Shown here one piece after another: positions 43,131-55,352 of a DNA stretch of 64,000 nucleotides. The stretch comes from Epiperipatus broadwayi (Eukaryota > Onychophora > Udeonychophora > Euonychophora > Peripatidae), in contig JAQFVV010000022.1 of the NCBI GenBank assembly GCA_028023455.1, positions 5,299,998 through 5,363,997 on the forward strand. Direction: 5' to 3'. Position numbers and translations under genes: made by a program. How positions within the stretch are numbered: the stretch's first letter is position 1; every line of letters begins with the position of its first letter. A model generated the notes under the pieces. It was given only the letters and a program-made list of their open reading frames with translations, was not told the DNA's origin and did no database searches.

Positions 43131-43499
43131 ATATTATAACAAATTAAAGTAAATGTAAAACGTAAATGTGAAAAAAATGAATGAATTGTAAACTTTAAAT
43201 AAAATAAATGTAATATGTGATATATAAAAAAGAAACAATATGCCATAGGTGTGAAAGTCTGTTGGACAAATTAAATTCCACGGACAAAGAAATGTTATCA
43301 ACGGAAGATCTTGGCCTGATCTGTTAAATTAATTGGGACTTACATTCCAGCCACTAATTAAATAAAGAAATGTAATGATAAGAATTGGTTGGAAATCTAA
43401 GTCTTAATTAAAAATTTTAAAAAACAACGAACAAAGAAAGAGATTAAGAAAATTACAATTTTTGTCTGGCATTGCTAGTAGAGACTTTAGAGAAGCAAC

Positions 43500-43590
43500 A
43501 GCTAAAAGAAAATGGAAGAAGTGCGTGGCTAGTGGCGTTAAAGGGACATGGGTTCGGATTCAAGCCGTCTCATCACCGACTCGCAATGTA
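43500..43590 (+). other. tRNA-like segment (possible SINE head)
   Basis: GTGGCTAGTGGCGTTAAAGG resembles an A-box and GGGTTCGGATTCAAGCC a B-box, about 25 bp apart. This is shorter than the usual spacing. It may be a decayed tRNA-derived piece within the LTR candidate. Confidence 0.25.
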
Positions 43591-43651
43591 AGATCTTTGC
43601 CTGACCTGCTAGAGGGACCGCCACTTCTGTAGCTGTCAAGTGAAACTCAAC

Positions 43652-43780
43652 CTAAAGAATCAACCAGCAAACTGGATGAAAATAACCCCACAAACTGAGG
43701 AAGTTAATGGAGAACCTAAGGAATCAACAAGCAAAAACTGGAATGAAAATAACCCCACAAACTGAGGAAGTTAATCAAGA
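43652..43780. repeat. ~64-bp tandem duplication
   Basis: Two copies (43652-43715 and 43716-43780) share CCTAA.GAATCAAC.AGCAAA, ACTGG and GATGAAAATAACCCCACAAA, with CTGAGGAAGTTAAT following. They differ by a few substitutions and small indels. Confidence 0.85.
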
Positions 43781-43944
43781 GTGCTCAGAAGAAATACCCA
43801 TGGGACAATTACAACAAAGCCTAGATAAAAGCATGCATGCATTTTCATTTATCTACTATTCGTAACTAAATATAAAATTAATGATTTGATAAAAATAGAA
43901 CTCTATCAACAGGACTTTAAGAACTTTTATATCTGATCTATTTT

Positions 43945-44016
43945 CGGGGGCCCCCCCCCCCCCCAGGGGCGCGTTAATTGGGGCGGGGGGGGAAAAGGTT
44001 TTTTTTTTTTTTTTTT

Positions 44017-44052
<36 letters not shown>
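43945..44052. repeat. Homopolymer block, probable sequence-quality problem
   Basis: G5 then C17, a short GGGGCGCG stretch, G8, and long T-runs (18 and more than 30) follow one another within 110 bp. Nothing else in the window looks like this. Either a real G/C-run with a poly(T) tail or an assembly artefact. Confidence 0.7.
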
Positions 44053-44053
<1 letters not shown>

Positions 44054-44204
44054 CTATATTTATTATAGCCATGTATTTATTAGTGTGTGTTTATTATTAT
44101 TATTATAATGGAATTTTTTATATAAAGTGTGAATATTATTATTAAACATATTTGTCATTAAGTTGTGTATCCTTGCTTTATTCTCCTATCACCAAGCTAC
44201 GACA

Positions 44205-46430
44205 GGGGGGAAACTGTAATTAGTGATTAAAGGGGCATGCTGATTTGTTTAAGATATTCATGTGCTGCTTGTTCGTGTGAAATCCCAATTCTAAAAACTA
44301 AATAGCAAGCGCTGGACATTCACTAAGTTTCTTTGAAATAGTTTGCTCTGTTCAGCAGCCGAGAGTTCTTGGCTGGGAAAAATAACGCCAAGATAATATG
44401 TATGTATTGCCTTGGGGTTCAGTCAAGAGTATAGATATGAAGGTAAATTTGTATCTGCATTAGCTCTCTGCTTGTATTGTAATGGCGTTGGTTAAAATAA
44501 TAAATAAGATAATAAAGAATCAAAGTCGGAAAAAAGAATTAAAGTATAATAAATAAGTATAATATAGAATAAAACAATCGAAATAAATATAGTTGAAAGT
44601 ACAAATAATAACTCAACCATACGAGATAACCATTTCCGTTATAATATATATACTTATTCACAGAGTGACTAAATCCAAATTGTACTGATATATTCAAAAT
44701 TATATATATAAAATAACTGGATCTGAGTATTGTCAGCAGCATTAGTTGTGTCATACATTGGTTGTTGTTTTTTTTGTCACATTTGTCTGGCAAATAAAAA
44801 ATGAATCCATTTATTTGATTTCCCAAGTTTTTATAAGAGTAGCAAAGTTAACAAATCATATTAATTAGGGTAAAAATCTAATCAGATTTAGATGAAAAAC
44901 AAAGGCGTCACCAAGATAATTTACTCTATCTTGTGAAATTTAATTTCACATGATATTCAACTTCTATTTATTTTAATTAATACCCTTATGAAATTTAAAT
45001 AATTAGTTATTTTGAATAAAGCTTTGTTTACATATGAGTTTGATTACCTAATTATTATCAACGTTGAATTTGTTATTTGTATAAGAACAGGAGAAAAAGT
45101 GAGTGGAAATGAATTTATTTTTCAATTGCAAGATAAATCTGATTATAGAGCCCTATGTGCAATATAATCAGCACTCAGAAGTAAATCTATTTTAATGATT
45201 AAATATTATTATTACTGTATTAATTAATTAATATTTATATATATTTAAAATAAATTGTTACTTTTCTGCACTAATCTTATATCAACAAATAGTATAATCT
45301 CCCCATTAATACCAAGTGTCCTATCTAATATTACCAAATGAAAATGCTACTTTAATTTAAAAAAGATATTAAATTTTTACCAGACTAACTACTTATTTAT
45401 CTATCAGATATGCTCAAATTTCAAGCACATGTTCTATAAATAAATGTAATGCCAAGAGTACTATATAAATATCTCAGAAAAAAACTCACTGTTCATACTT
45501 TAAAAAAACACTAAGATACATATGTAGCACTATTGTCATGATATTTACTGCATAAAACATGTTAAAATTTTAGCATATTTAGTGAACTAGTGGTTTATCA
45601 GATAATGTATTGTGAAGACTAAAAGTTTTTTTTATGCAGTTCTGAATGTTTTTGGTGATATATATATAATAGCAATAAATATAATAAATATAATGATGAT
45701 TAACTATTATACACATTCTTTCAATTTGCAGAAGTACTTTCAGTTAATTACTTAACCCTCTTCAACTGCCATTTAAATTTAAAAAATATAATAGAAGCAA
45801 ACATCATCAAATCAAATTCCAGGATTCCCAAATTTTAACATTAACTGCTTATCTATTAATTATATTCATTTCATTTCTATTTATGAAAATTGCCTCCTTA
45901 ATTTTTCTTTTGTTATGGTTTCTCTCTTAATAAAGAATCAACATTTTTAATATCAAACTTAAATTTATATTTACATGTTCTTTCATGATCCAAGAAAACT
46001 GAAGCAGTCCTTAAATCATAATTATATTTACTTTAAGGGAATGAGTGGGATATAATTTATAGAACTAAATGTTTATATGTAATGTTTTGACATTATTTCA
46101 TTACACTAGAGGATTATTTAAATATATCTAAACAGTTGCAATGACTTAATCTTAAATCATGGTACATATATAATAGCATATATATTTAACTATACTAAGA
46201 AGAAATGTTATTTTAATAATTATATAATTATAGAATGAAATATTAATTATAGGATGACAATATTCAGAATATTTTGAAATATAAATTATTTAAAAATAAA
46301 TAAAAAGATTTTTCTATTAAACAGATTATTTAATTTATTTTTGATTCTGAAAAAAATAAAACTAATTGTTCATGTTGTAACAAACAAAAAATCACTACTT
46401 GCAAAATGTAATTAGTTAATTAAGATATTA
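44205..46430. other. AT-rich intergenic sequence
   Basis: A GC-richer stretch at 44210-44500 (including GTTCAGCAGCCGAGAGTTC) follows the LTR candidate and may belong to the same element. Otherwise no gene or structured repeat is seen. The 95-codon ORF at 44539-44826 (-) has no recognisable motif. Confidence 0.45.
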
Positions 46431-47700
46431 GAAATTACAGACCTATCAGCCTTTTATCAGTTTTATATAAAAATTTTACCAAGATAATTACAACTCGTCT
46501 ACAGAGAACATTGGATTTCCACCAACCAAGAGAACAAGCTGGATTTAAAAGTGGTTTTAGTACAGTAGATCATATCCAGGTATTGAGAGAAGTTATAGAA
46601 AGAACAAATGAATATGAGTTGTCATTATGTTTTGGATTTGTAGATTATGAAAGGCTTTTGATTCTATAAACATTTCTTTAGTGATTAAAGCATTGGATCA
46701 TTAAGGTATAGATCCAGGATATTGTCATATTTTAAAGAATATTTATAAAAATGCAACAGCTTCAATTAGATTACATAATGATACTGGGAAAGTTAACATT
46801 GAGAAGGGTGTAAGACAAGGTGACTCTATATCTCCAAAAATTTTTACAGCAGTGTTACAAGAAGTATTTTGTGGATTAAAATGGGAAACTAAAGGAGTGA
46901 AAGTAAATGGAGATTATTTAAGTCATTTAGATTTCACAGATGATGTAGTTGTTTTTGCAAATAATGCTTCAGAGCTGCAGGAAATGTTGCAGGAGTTATC
47001 AGATGAAAGTAGGAAAGTAGGACTAAAGATAAATGTTAAAAAGACTAAAGTAATGTTTAATTGATTTGCTCAAAATATGAAAATAAAGATTGATTATGAT
47101 GAATTAGAAGAAGTTAACAGTTACAAATACCTCACTCAGATTATTAATACAGATGGAAACATAATGGAGGAAATTAATCATAGAATTAAACTTGGTTGGA
47201 GTGCTTTTGGTAGAAATGACTTGATACTAAAAGGAAATATGCCTATGTGTTTGAAAAGGAAGGTTTTTAACAAATGTGTTTTACCAGTTCTTACTTATGG
47301 ATCTGAGACTTGGACACTTAATAGAAAAGCAATACAGAGACTTCAGACCACTCAAAAAAGTATGGAGAGATGTATGTTGGGAGTAACAAGAAGAGATTGA
47401 AAACGCAATGTATGGGTAAGAGACACTGACCTCATTGAAAAAATTAAAAGATTGAAGTGGAGTTGGGCTGGACATATTGCTAGAAGAGATTATAATAGGT
47501 GGACAATTGAAATTTTAAACAGGATTCCAAAAAATTGTAAAAGACCCAGAAAGAGACAACGTGTGAGATGGATGGATGAAATAAGAAAGTGTACAGGGGT
47601 GATGTGGAGAAGAGAAGCTAAAGATTGGAGAAGATGGATTAAACTTGGAGAGACCTTCATCCTGCAGTGGATTGATAATGGTTGATGATGATGATGATGA
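46431..47700 (+). pseudogene. Endonuclease-RT LINE, 5'-truncated, decayed
   Basis: This starts at the RT NYRPIS block (46433) with FHQPREQAGFKSGFSTVDHI, and has a frameshift in the FVDYE/AFDS motif near 46650. It continues with GVRQGDSISPK and then HLDFTDDVVVFA (the FADD box as FTDD, about 46922-46957). Then come KVGLKINVKKTKVMFN, YGSETWTLNRKAIQRLQTTQ, and the conserved tail WAGHIARRDYNRWTIEIL with IQW-type closing. The frames at 46852, 47077 and 47452 are the same frame, broken only by TGA stops at 47062-47064 and 47398-47400 plus one lesion before 47452. It ends in (GAT)n, typical of the 3' ends of this RTE-like group. Shorter copies are at 40391-40790 and 55160-55352. Confidence 0.85.
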
Positions 47701-50066
47701 TGATGATTTTGTATTTAAAAGATTAAGAAATTAATTTTAATTAAGAAATAATTTTTGCTCCTAAGTCAAAAAAATGTGATATTTTATTGATTAATTAATG
47801 TTATTTTATGAAAATAAAATAATAAAAAAGATTGATTATATTACAATTATAATTTTTATTTTTATTAATTAAAAAAATGTAGTTCTTTAATGTTTTTGCT
47901 TATCAATTTGGACATTACTTAACATATAGCCATAAATTCTAAGACATTAATTCAGTAACATTTAAAATCATGGACAGTTCTGCTACTAGTACCCATAACT
48001 ATCAGGTTTAGAAATGCAGGAAGATAAAATTCTCTATGTTGATACACAGCTCATTATAAAAGCTAAATGGGAATTGAAATGATCAACAATTCTTATTTAT
48101 ATATAATTATGACACTTATATAGGGCTATCTATATATCAAGCTAGTGTATCTGTACAAGCAAGCCCAGATGAAAGAAATCTACTGTAGATAAATAATTTC
48201 TGTAGTATGCATATTATTTATACATGAAGGTAATGTATGTATGTATAGAAGCACAGATAGAGAAATCAACTGTTTCCAGAGAAAAATCCAATATTGTGTA
48301 TTTTATCTAAAATATGAATTTCAGTGATAAGAAAATTTAAGAAGCAAAATCTAGTTGCTTTTCTGTACAAAAATTGAATTTCTGTCTTCTTGAATTATCT
48401 GACCATGCTAATAGATGCTAATAGAATCAGATTGTGGGAATTCTAAAAAAAAAATCAAAAAAAGCAAAGCAAAAGAAGATAAAAAAACTAATGATAAATT
48501 TATATTTAGAAAATGTTACTGTAAGGTGTTTACATAGTATTTCTTGTCAAAATTATTCTTATTAGGTAATAAATTAAAATCTAAATTCTGAAATAATAAT
48601 CAATATATCTACATTTTATTCAAATGTACATAACATATAATAGTTCATATTTTGTTCATAAACATTGATAATAATATGTATTGTTTATTGAACTGCAAGG
48701 GTATAGTAATTTTCAACACACACTCATATATAACACAGATGTTTTTTTTTTATAAATATAGTATGCATATATAAATTAAGATTTTAGTATAAACAACATT
48801 TAAAAAAATAATAATATACTTATTAATAATAAATTGAGGGTACATTTATTTGACTTTACTATATATGTGTTCATTCATTCCTTGTATTTAAAATGACTCA
48901 ACTAATCTATTTATCATTGGTGCCATATATTTTTTTGTCTTACTATCTTTTTGATAGTATTTATTTTTAGAAACTTTCAACAGATTCTCAGAATATTTCC
49001 TAAATTTAAACCTATTCTTGCTATCCATATAGAGTACATTACTACCAGAACATATTTTCATTAATAACTCCAATTATAGTAAAAGAATATGTTTTTAACA
49101 ATTACAATCAGACAAGCAAAAAATCTTTTTTTGCACTCTCTCCTTTCCCTCATCCTTTTTCTTCTCTCTTTATCTCTTCTCTAAAAAAATCAATCACATT
49201 TTCAAGCAACTTTAAAAATCAATGAAACAAGTTTCAGTTACTCTTCCTTTCTATATATCTTTCTATAATAGTCTTCCAATCACAATTTTTATTTTTCTAT
49301 ATTCTCCTAAAAGTAAATTATTTTTCATATAAAAATGTTCAATAGTTCTTTAATACTGCAAATATAATTTGAAATGATATTATCTTATCATGTGACATGT
49401 ATAGGATTTTCTAATGTTTTATTATCTTATCAATGCTTTGTATGTTAAAATTAAATTATTGGAGAAATTCACAATAAATTTACCACTAAATTTGAATGTT
49501 CAAGCATTAACATTAAGAATTGTCATGATATTTAAATAAGAATAATATTGCTATGTTAATGAGAGTAGACAGTTTGTGGAGTAACTAGTAAAAGTAACCT
49601 GAAATATATGCCAAGAGTGAATAATATAATGTGTAAAATTTAGAATCTCCTCATAGATAATTCATAAAGTTAATAATATCACTTCAAATATATATAACAA
49701 GTTATCAGCACTTTGACAAATAAACCAAATTCTTCTAGAATATTTTTTGCATTTAACTAATAGAAATTTTTTTATTAGATGTTATTTGTTTGCTTTATAA
49801 ATTTTAATGAATTCCCAAAGACTTTCAAAATTAACTGCATGTGTATGCATTTGTATGTAATGTTCTAAAATTTTTATTTTAAAAGATTTTTTTGATGATC
49901 TATAATTTATCAAGTTTGATTTGATAAACAACTTCCAAGCATTCCTCTTTGAAGAGATTTCTGAATATATAAACATTTAATATGCTTACTTCAATAAACT
50001 CCAACAAAAGAACTATTATAGGTTAATGAAGAAAACTTGTTTAGCCTCAGGAGTATTGTCAATTAG
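47701..50066. other. AT-rich intergenic sequence
   Basis: No supported gene. A pyrimidine-rich tract at about 49133-49190 (CTCTCTCCTTTCCC and following) is the only compositional feature. The small ORFs at 48888-49073 and 49782-49976 lack motifs. Confidence 0.5.
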
Positions 50067-50202
50067 TAGTAATTGATAGTTTTTTTTCTCATGTGTCATA
50101 GCATTAGCTGGGAAGTGAACCCACTAACCCGGGACAACTGCTTGTAAAGCAGCTATCGCTGATCTCTGACCACCAATGCTTAACATAGTAATTGATAGTT
50201 TT
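50067..50202 (-). mobile_element. Very short tRNA-derived SINE with 17-bp TSD
   Basis: TAGTAATTGATAGTTTT occurs at 50067-50083 and 50186-50202. The ~100 bp between, on the minus strand, are almost only a tRNA. The acceptor GCATTGG pairs with CTAATGC (7 bp, one G-U). The anticodon arm is GCTGC-TTTACAA-GCAGT (5 bp, Val-type UAC anticodon), followed by a T-arm-like TGGGTTCACTTCCCA. A short TATGACACATGAG tail and eight A residues end it. The D-arm and variable region are irregular, so it is not a functional tRNA gene. The family also includes the 34-bp fragment at 26075-26108. Confidence 0.8.
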
Positions 50203-50767
50203 CTGGCAACATTAAAGGCTAAAGTTATCTCTGCTTACATGGATATAATTTATGCCTATTATTTATTATAATAACAATCCATGAAAATTTCTAATTCAAT
50301 ATTTACAACAAATATATATTACAACAACTTTAAATTCCAGGTTGTTAAATTCATCTATATTTTATATTTTTTTCCTTTCAATCTTTACACTTTTTCTACT
50401 ATAGTTCTCATTAGATTCATGTAATTTAATAAGTCAGTTGTTGTTTTTTTCCAATAAGTAATTTTTTTTAATATTTTGTTTCAGCATTGCATTATTTTTT
50501 TAATGTCTTTAATTTATCTTTCTCTTATTCCAAACTCAGATTTTTTAACATTTCTAATTGTTTTTTTTTTTAAAATTGGCTATATCTATTCATATAAAAG
50601 TATGTTTTAAATTGATAATTTTAAATCCAATTTTATGTCCACATTTCACAATTAAAAATCTATTTAAGTTTATATTGTAATGTAGTTTATAACATGTATA
50701 TAATTAAGTGATTTAATTTAAATAAATTAAAATGCATAAATATAGTGATAGATATTGTTGAAATATT

Positions 50768-50930
50768 TTTAAGAACATCTAAATATCTGTTCTATTTTAT
50801 TTTAGAAAAATCATAATTCCCTTTTAGATCAAAGTATTTACAGTTTATTATTTTTATTGATCCCTGTCTATATCATCTGACTGTGATATTTCTAAAATAA
50901 AATAGAACAGATATTTCCATATTCTTAAAA
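50768..50930. mobile_element. Palindromic MITE, 28-bp perfect arms
   Basis: Perfect 28-bp inverted arms (50781-50808 and 50889-50916) extend imperfectly to TTAAGAA/TTCTTAA at the ends, with an ~80-bp spacer. TTAA at the ends may be a target-site duplication (piggyBac- or mariner-like sizes), but no further family hallmark is visible. Confidence 0.65.
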
Positions 50931-51639
50931 AAATTTCAATACATATATAAAATAGTCTCATAAACAGACAATGCTTATATCAATGTATATAGCAATTATA
51001 ATACAATGTGTATACCTTCATTACTGTCAATAAATATTATTGGACCTGGTATCCGGAAGAAAACTGAGTTCATGATAATATATAACTGAATGGTACTAGA
51101 ATTGTTTCCTGAATGTGATCTTCCCTATGAAGAATAAATATTACTGAATAGTTAAAAAAGATTTTAGACTGTTACATTTGCTTATAATGTTTTTAAGAAG
51201 GAATTTAAGGACAAAGAAATAATTATTAACCCTTTCTTTATTATATCTTTTAAGTATTAAACACAAGAGAATACTATGCTAATAACATGGTTCTAAGACT
51301 ATGAATAATTATTGATGATTGAAGGGTTGGAATTGCTTAATATATTTTATTACCCACTGCCTTAAATTGATTATTCAACTATGAAATATAAAGAGTCTTA
51401 ATGAATCAGAATATGAGATGTTTAGAAGATTTTCTAGGCATTCATTGCAAACAGTCATGTGGATTCAAAATTAAAATTTAAATGATTAATATGATATTTC
51501 TTATTTTGGTACTACTGTTTCTTGCCAATAAATTGAAAATACAGATTAACCATGCATAATCCATGTAAAAAAATTAGAAATTTAACTAGATGGAAATATT
51601 ATTTTTACTTCTAAATTATTTATAACAAAGACATTTAAG

Positions 51640-51880
51640 TAGATAGATTTGAATTCAGGATTTTTCAGTCCATGTCAAATAACCAATACACATGACCACA
51701 TATGTGCAAAAAGATAGATGATTCCCAATATACATATTTCACGCAGAACCAGCCAGCATGCATCAGTTGGGCCAGATCATAATCTCTCACACATCAATGC
51801 TCAGCTTATGTTAAGATAGCAATTTCTTGAACTTTAATGGACAAGCTTTAATCTTCTCACCTTTCTAACTATTCAGTTGT
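51640..51880 (-). mobile_element. Hammerhead SINE, copy E
   Basis: This shares the leader AAGCTT(T/G)AATC-like block and CCATTAAAGTT with copy A, then a hammerhead remnant at 51724-51772. Its CUGAUGC has A9 changed and stem II is lengthened by an insertion, while GAAA and UUGG remain. The pol III-like module with TGTGGTCATGTGTATTGGTT follows. Predicted inactive. Confidence 0.6.
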
Positions 51881-52062
51881 CCATTTTATAGAAGAACCAA
51901 TGATGGAATGCTCAAAACCCTTATTGGATTTGATATTGTAGTCAAACCTATGTAGACATTATATCAATCCAATCCTTCTTATTATCAAATCACTATGTAT
52001 CCATATATATTAATAGAAGAGAGATGGGCTGAACTTATACTATAAGGCAATCTACTTCCAAC

Positions 52063-52211
52063 ACAATATTTAATTAGCTTATTCATTCAGTATACCGAAT
52101 GTTTCTTATATATGTAAGTAGTGGGATCTGAGTCTAGACTGGAAAAATCCTAACTTCAAATTGCTCTATATAAAACATTCAGTAAACTGAATGAATAGGC
52201 TAATTAAATAT
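52063..52211. repeat. Inverted repeat, ~40-bp arms
   Basis: AATATTTAATTAGC.TATTCA with TTCAGT and GAATGTTT (52063-52105) pairs with AAACATTC...ACTGAATGAATAGG and CTAATTAAATAT (52168-52211). The spacer has no feature. Probably a MITE or fold-back element. Confidence 0.65.
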
Positions 52212-52689
52212 AGATATTTGTTAAATTTTAAACCTCCATTACAAATTATAATTTAAATTTCTAAAAGCATAAATTGCCACTTTAAACTTCAAAATGCAAT
52301 TATTGGGTACATTGGTAAAATATAATGACTTCTTCTCTTTTAAGCTAATCTATTCATGCTTTTAATACTTGTAACACTAATGTTCATTATTTATGTGAAT
52401 TACATAATCTTATGCACAGAATCGAGTGATCGTAAGAGAAAAATAAAAGAAGCATTCTACATTAATGGAAATATTAATGCTATAAATAGAAAAGACACTT
52501 GCTTTGATATATCGAAGAAATGGGCAACGTAACACGTATATTTTTATGAAAGCTATGATTATGAGGCATGGATCCTCGAAAATGTTCAGCTTGTTATTAT
52601 ATTTATTTATAACTTCTCTTTTAAACTTTACTTATAAGTTTTTGTGTTTATAATCTTATTTACAAACAATGTATTTATCCATAACAATA

Positions 52690-53330
52690 ATCATTCAATA
52701 AGAGTACCAAACTTTCCATACAGTAGTGCCATTAAGGGCAAACCTTTGTAATCAATGGATTCAGGAAGGTTTTTGCATAAAACCCCTATCTAATGCTTAC
52801 TCATCCAACATCCCCAGATTAGTTTCTACTTGTGGATTTCATCAGTGAGGAGCCTTGGATTTGAGAACACTGGGAATACAAAATAAAAACATAATGTTTC
52901 CAACTCAAGCTCATTCACTTATATAGTCATATAGATCTGAACTCATTTATCATCTATACATTTTGTTAACTTTGGTTTTTCAAAAACCACAGCCACCATT
53001 ATCTTATGGACAGGATAAGTATAAAACCATCAATACTTCACATAATCACCATTTGATATGCTTATAATGCTGTTAGTAAGAATACCAAACTCTCCATACA
53101 GTAGTGCCTTTGTAATAAGTGGATGCAAGAAAGTCTAGAAACTGGTCTGGGGATGTTGGATGAGTATGCACAAGGTAAGGATTTTATGCATAAACCCTCC
53201 TGCATACATTGATTACAAATGCTTGTATTTGGTGGCACTATAGTATGGAGAGTTTGTACTCTTATCAACAGCATGTGTAAGCACATGAAATATTGATCAT
53301 GTGATGTATTGATGGTTTAATAATCATTAA
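52690..53330. mobile_element. Hammerhead repeat family 2, head-to-head pair
   Basis: The minus-strand arm (52690-53080) includes the hammerhead remnant at 52811-52851 and the inverted CCAACTCAAGCTCATTCACT and ATATAGTCATATAGATCTGA blocks. The plus-strand arm (about 53090-53330) starts inside the ribozyme (AGAAACTGGTCTGGGGATG) without CUGAUGA, then TTGGATGAGTATGCACAAGG and CATACATTGATTAC, ending ATCATGTGATG. One arm keeps most of the core and the other has lost its 5' half. Confidence 0.6.
52811..52851 (-). ncRNA. Degenerate type I hammerhead ribozyme
   Basis: On the minus strand: TCCTCA, CTGATGA (52845-52839), a poor stem II (ATCC/AGTA region with CACAA-like loop), GAAAC, TAAT instead of a paired stem III, C, TGGGGA (6-bp stem I). 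The core boxes survive but stems II and III are weakened, so activity is doubtful. Confidence 0.5.
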
Positions 53331-53389
53331 ATACATATATAAATGATTGTTATAAATAAATAATAATTAAATTGTTTAATGCTTGGAAG

Positions 53390-53480
53390 TTCATAAGAAA
53401 TTTAAACTCCAGAAGTGACAAAGCTGTGTAATTTACCCATGGTTCTTGCTCTTCCTTCTACAATCCTACCACTGCTCCAA
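53390..53480 (-). mobile_element. tRNA-derived SINE family 3, copy 3
   Basis: This shares the order GGAGCAGTGG.AGGATT, GTAGAAGG, a B-box-like CATGGGTAAATTACAC, then TTGTCACTTCTGGAGTTTAA with the copies near 41540 and 41960. Diverged. The plus-strand tail CATAAGAAATTTAAACTCC matches theirs. Confidence 0.5.
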
Positions 53481-54849
53481 ATAATATAAAGCATTATTAA
53501 TCATTTTTTATCATGTGATTAGACAAAGCACCTATTAGGAGACATTAATATATTTGTAAATTCTGCAACTATTATGTTTTTGAAATGTCTGCTTCTAGAA
53601 AGAGATAAAAAGATGTCTAAATGCATTTGGCTTTTTGTAAAATTTCAAGTCTATATCTAAGGCTAAAAATAAAATAACTCTAACCTAATAAAAATGATTA
53701 GTAATCATTTATATATTTATTAAATGAATGTTGTTAAAAGATTAAAAGTATGTGCTTATAAAATAAGTTTGTAATAAAGTTTAGATAAACAGCTACTCTT
53801 AACTGAGTATTGCCATTTTCAGTATTGCCATTTTCACTTCAAAAAAAAAGAGAGAAAAGGTACTTTAGAAATGAGTTTTATGATGGCTATACTAACTAAT
53901 CTGTAAACCACAGATAAGCTCATATAAAGAACATACTGGTTCATATTACTGATCATTTGATATTTTATGATGCTTTCTTTTAATTTCTTCAGAATAAAAC
54001 TTTTCTTTCCAAAATAATTATAACATTATGTCTGGCTGCAGATAACCAATGTATTCTACTCTCTTCTATATTTTCCCAATAAAACAAGTGGCACTGACAT
54101 GTTTAGAATGTCTTTGAGAGGATCCTTATAACATATATGGATTTTCCACAAAAACCAAGCTCATGTTAACAATAAAACATTTTTATGAGATCTTGCAATA
54201 TACATTCATTTTTATATGTCATTTAATGAAGATGTGGTTTTACAATCATGGACTTCATAACCCATCTACCAAGATGAAAAACATATTAATTGATTTTATG
54301 TCTAATCATTGGATTATTTAAAATTTAACAGAGCAGTCCTAATTAAAACTTTTCTATTGCCTTAATGGTGCATCAATAGAAGGTCTAAGCCTTACTTCCA
54401 TATAATTAATTAGGTAAACTAACAACTCTACATGTAAGTAACTTGTTTAAATGCTTATGTTTTGGAATATTTTATCTTTTAACTTATTAAAAGCAGTCAC
54501 AGCACATTGGAGATTTTGTTGTACTTCAATATACAAGTTCATTTTTCTGCTAATAAAATTATTAAAGTATTTAAATTAGTTAATCTCAAGTTAACCATTC
54601 ATGCTAAAAATTGCTGAGAAATTTTATTCTATTGTTGGCTAATAAAGAATATAAATTTTTAGAATATTAATTAATAAACTATAGTTTTTATATGTTGCAT
54701 TCAAAGCATTAAATAGTTCTGTTAATCATGTTTTAAAATGGCAACAATTGCAGAATCATGATCTGCTATAAATCCAGAATCCAAGAAGTACTTATTTTTG
54801 ATTTAATCAGTTAAAATGAAAAATTCCAACCATAAAACTTGCATTATAT

Positions 54850-55140
54850 TTTTATCCTTGTTTGATTAAACCATTTACAAGCAATTCCAAATACCACTAT
54901 AATAAAAATTGAAAACAATGTTGGAACAAGTACACATCTTGGTTTAAAACCAGGTTTCATTTCAAATATCTCAGAGATTTGATCTGCAGTAATAACATAT
55001 TCTTTCACTCCATCATATAAAATATTTTGATGGACAGCTATCTAATTTTAAACACCTAGCTTGCATGGCACTCATTGTTGTCAACTTACAAATTTTTGCA
55101 AGCTAAAGAATATGCTTTTGATGCCATAGTCAATGCATTT
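54850..55140 (-). pseudogene. LINE RT fragment, decayed
   Basis: On the minus strand, one frame reads LYDGVKEYVITADQI, SEIFEMKPGFKP and CVLVPTLFSIFI. This lines up with the GV.QGCVLAP.LF block of endonuclease-RT LINEs, with the preceding strands in a different frame. It is only a small piece and heavily mutated. Confidence 0.55.
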
Positions 55141-55159
55141 TTTATTTATTTCCTTCCAT

Positions 55160-55352
55160 ATATACATATCATTATCATCATTGTTAACAATTATCAAGAA
55201 ATTGCAAGATGAAGATATCTCCTAGTTCAATCCATCTTTTCTGATCTCTACCCTCTTTTCTCCACATCACTGCACACTTTCTTATTTCATTTATCCATCT
55301 GACCTGTGGGCTCTTTCTGGTCTTTTACAATCTCTTGGAATCCAGTTTAAGA
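55160..55352 (-). pseudogene. 3'-end fragment of the endonuclease-RT LINE
   Basis: The minus strand contains AAACTGGATTCCAAGAGATT, GTAAAAGACCAGAAAGAGCC, a WMDEIRK-like block and GATGTGGAGAAAAGAGG. These match the 3' part of the copy at 46431-47700 and end near ATGATGATAATG-like repeats at about 55165. Together with the RT fragment just upstream it may be one eroded insertion. Confidence 0.75.

Larger units (their letters stand above)
42821..44204. mobile_element. Second LTR candidate
   Basis: This begins TGTGACGACC at 42821 with an immediate palindrome (TGTGACGAC...GTCGACACA). It ends CTACGACA at 44204, which is the approximate complement of the start. TG...CA ends, internal TATA-like CATATATAAAG (43006-43016) and an AATAAA-poor 3' part fit an LTR. 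After 44204 comes GGGGGGAAACTG, which looks more like a polypurine tract than a host TSD, so this could instead be the 3' internal end of an element. No TSD or pol ORF was found. A low-quality block lies inside. Confidence 0.35.

Noticed and set aside
50098-50178. Functional tRNA-Val gene
   Set aside because: The acceptor and anticodon arms fold, but the D-arm and variable region are irregular, and poly(A) plus a 17-bp TSD show a retroposed SINE.
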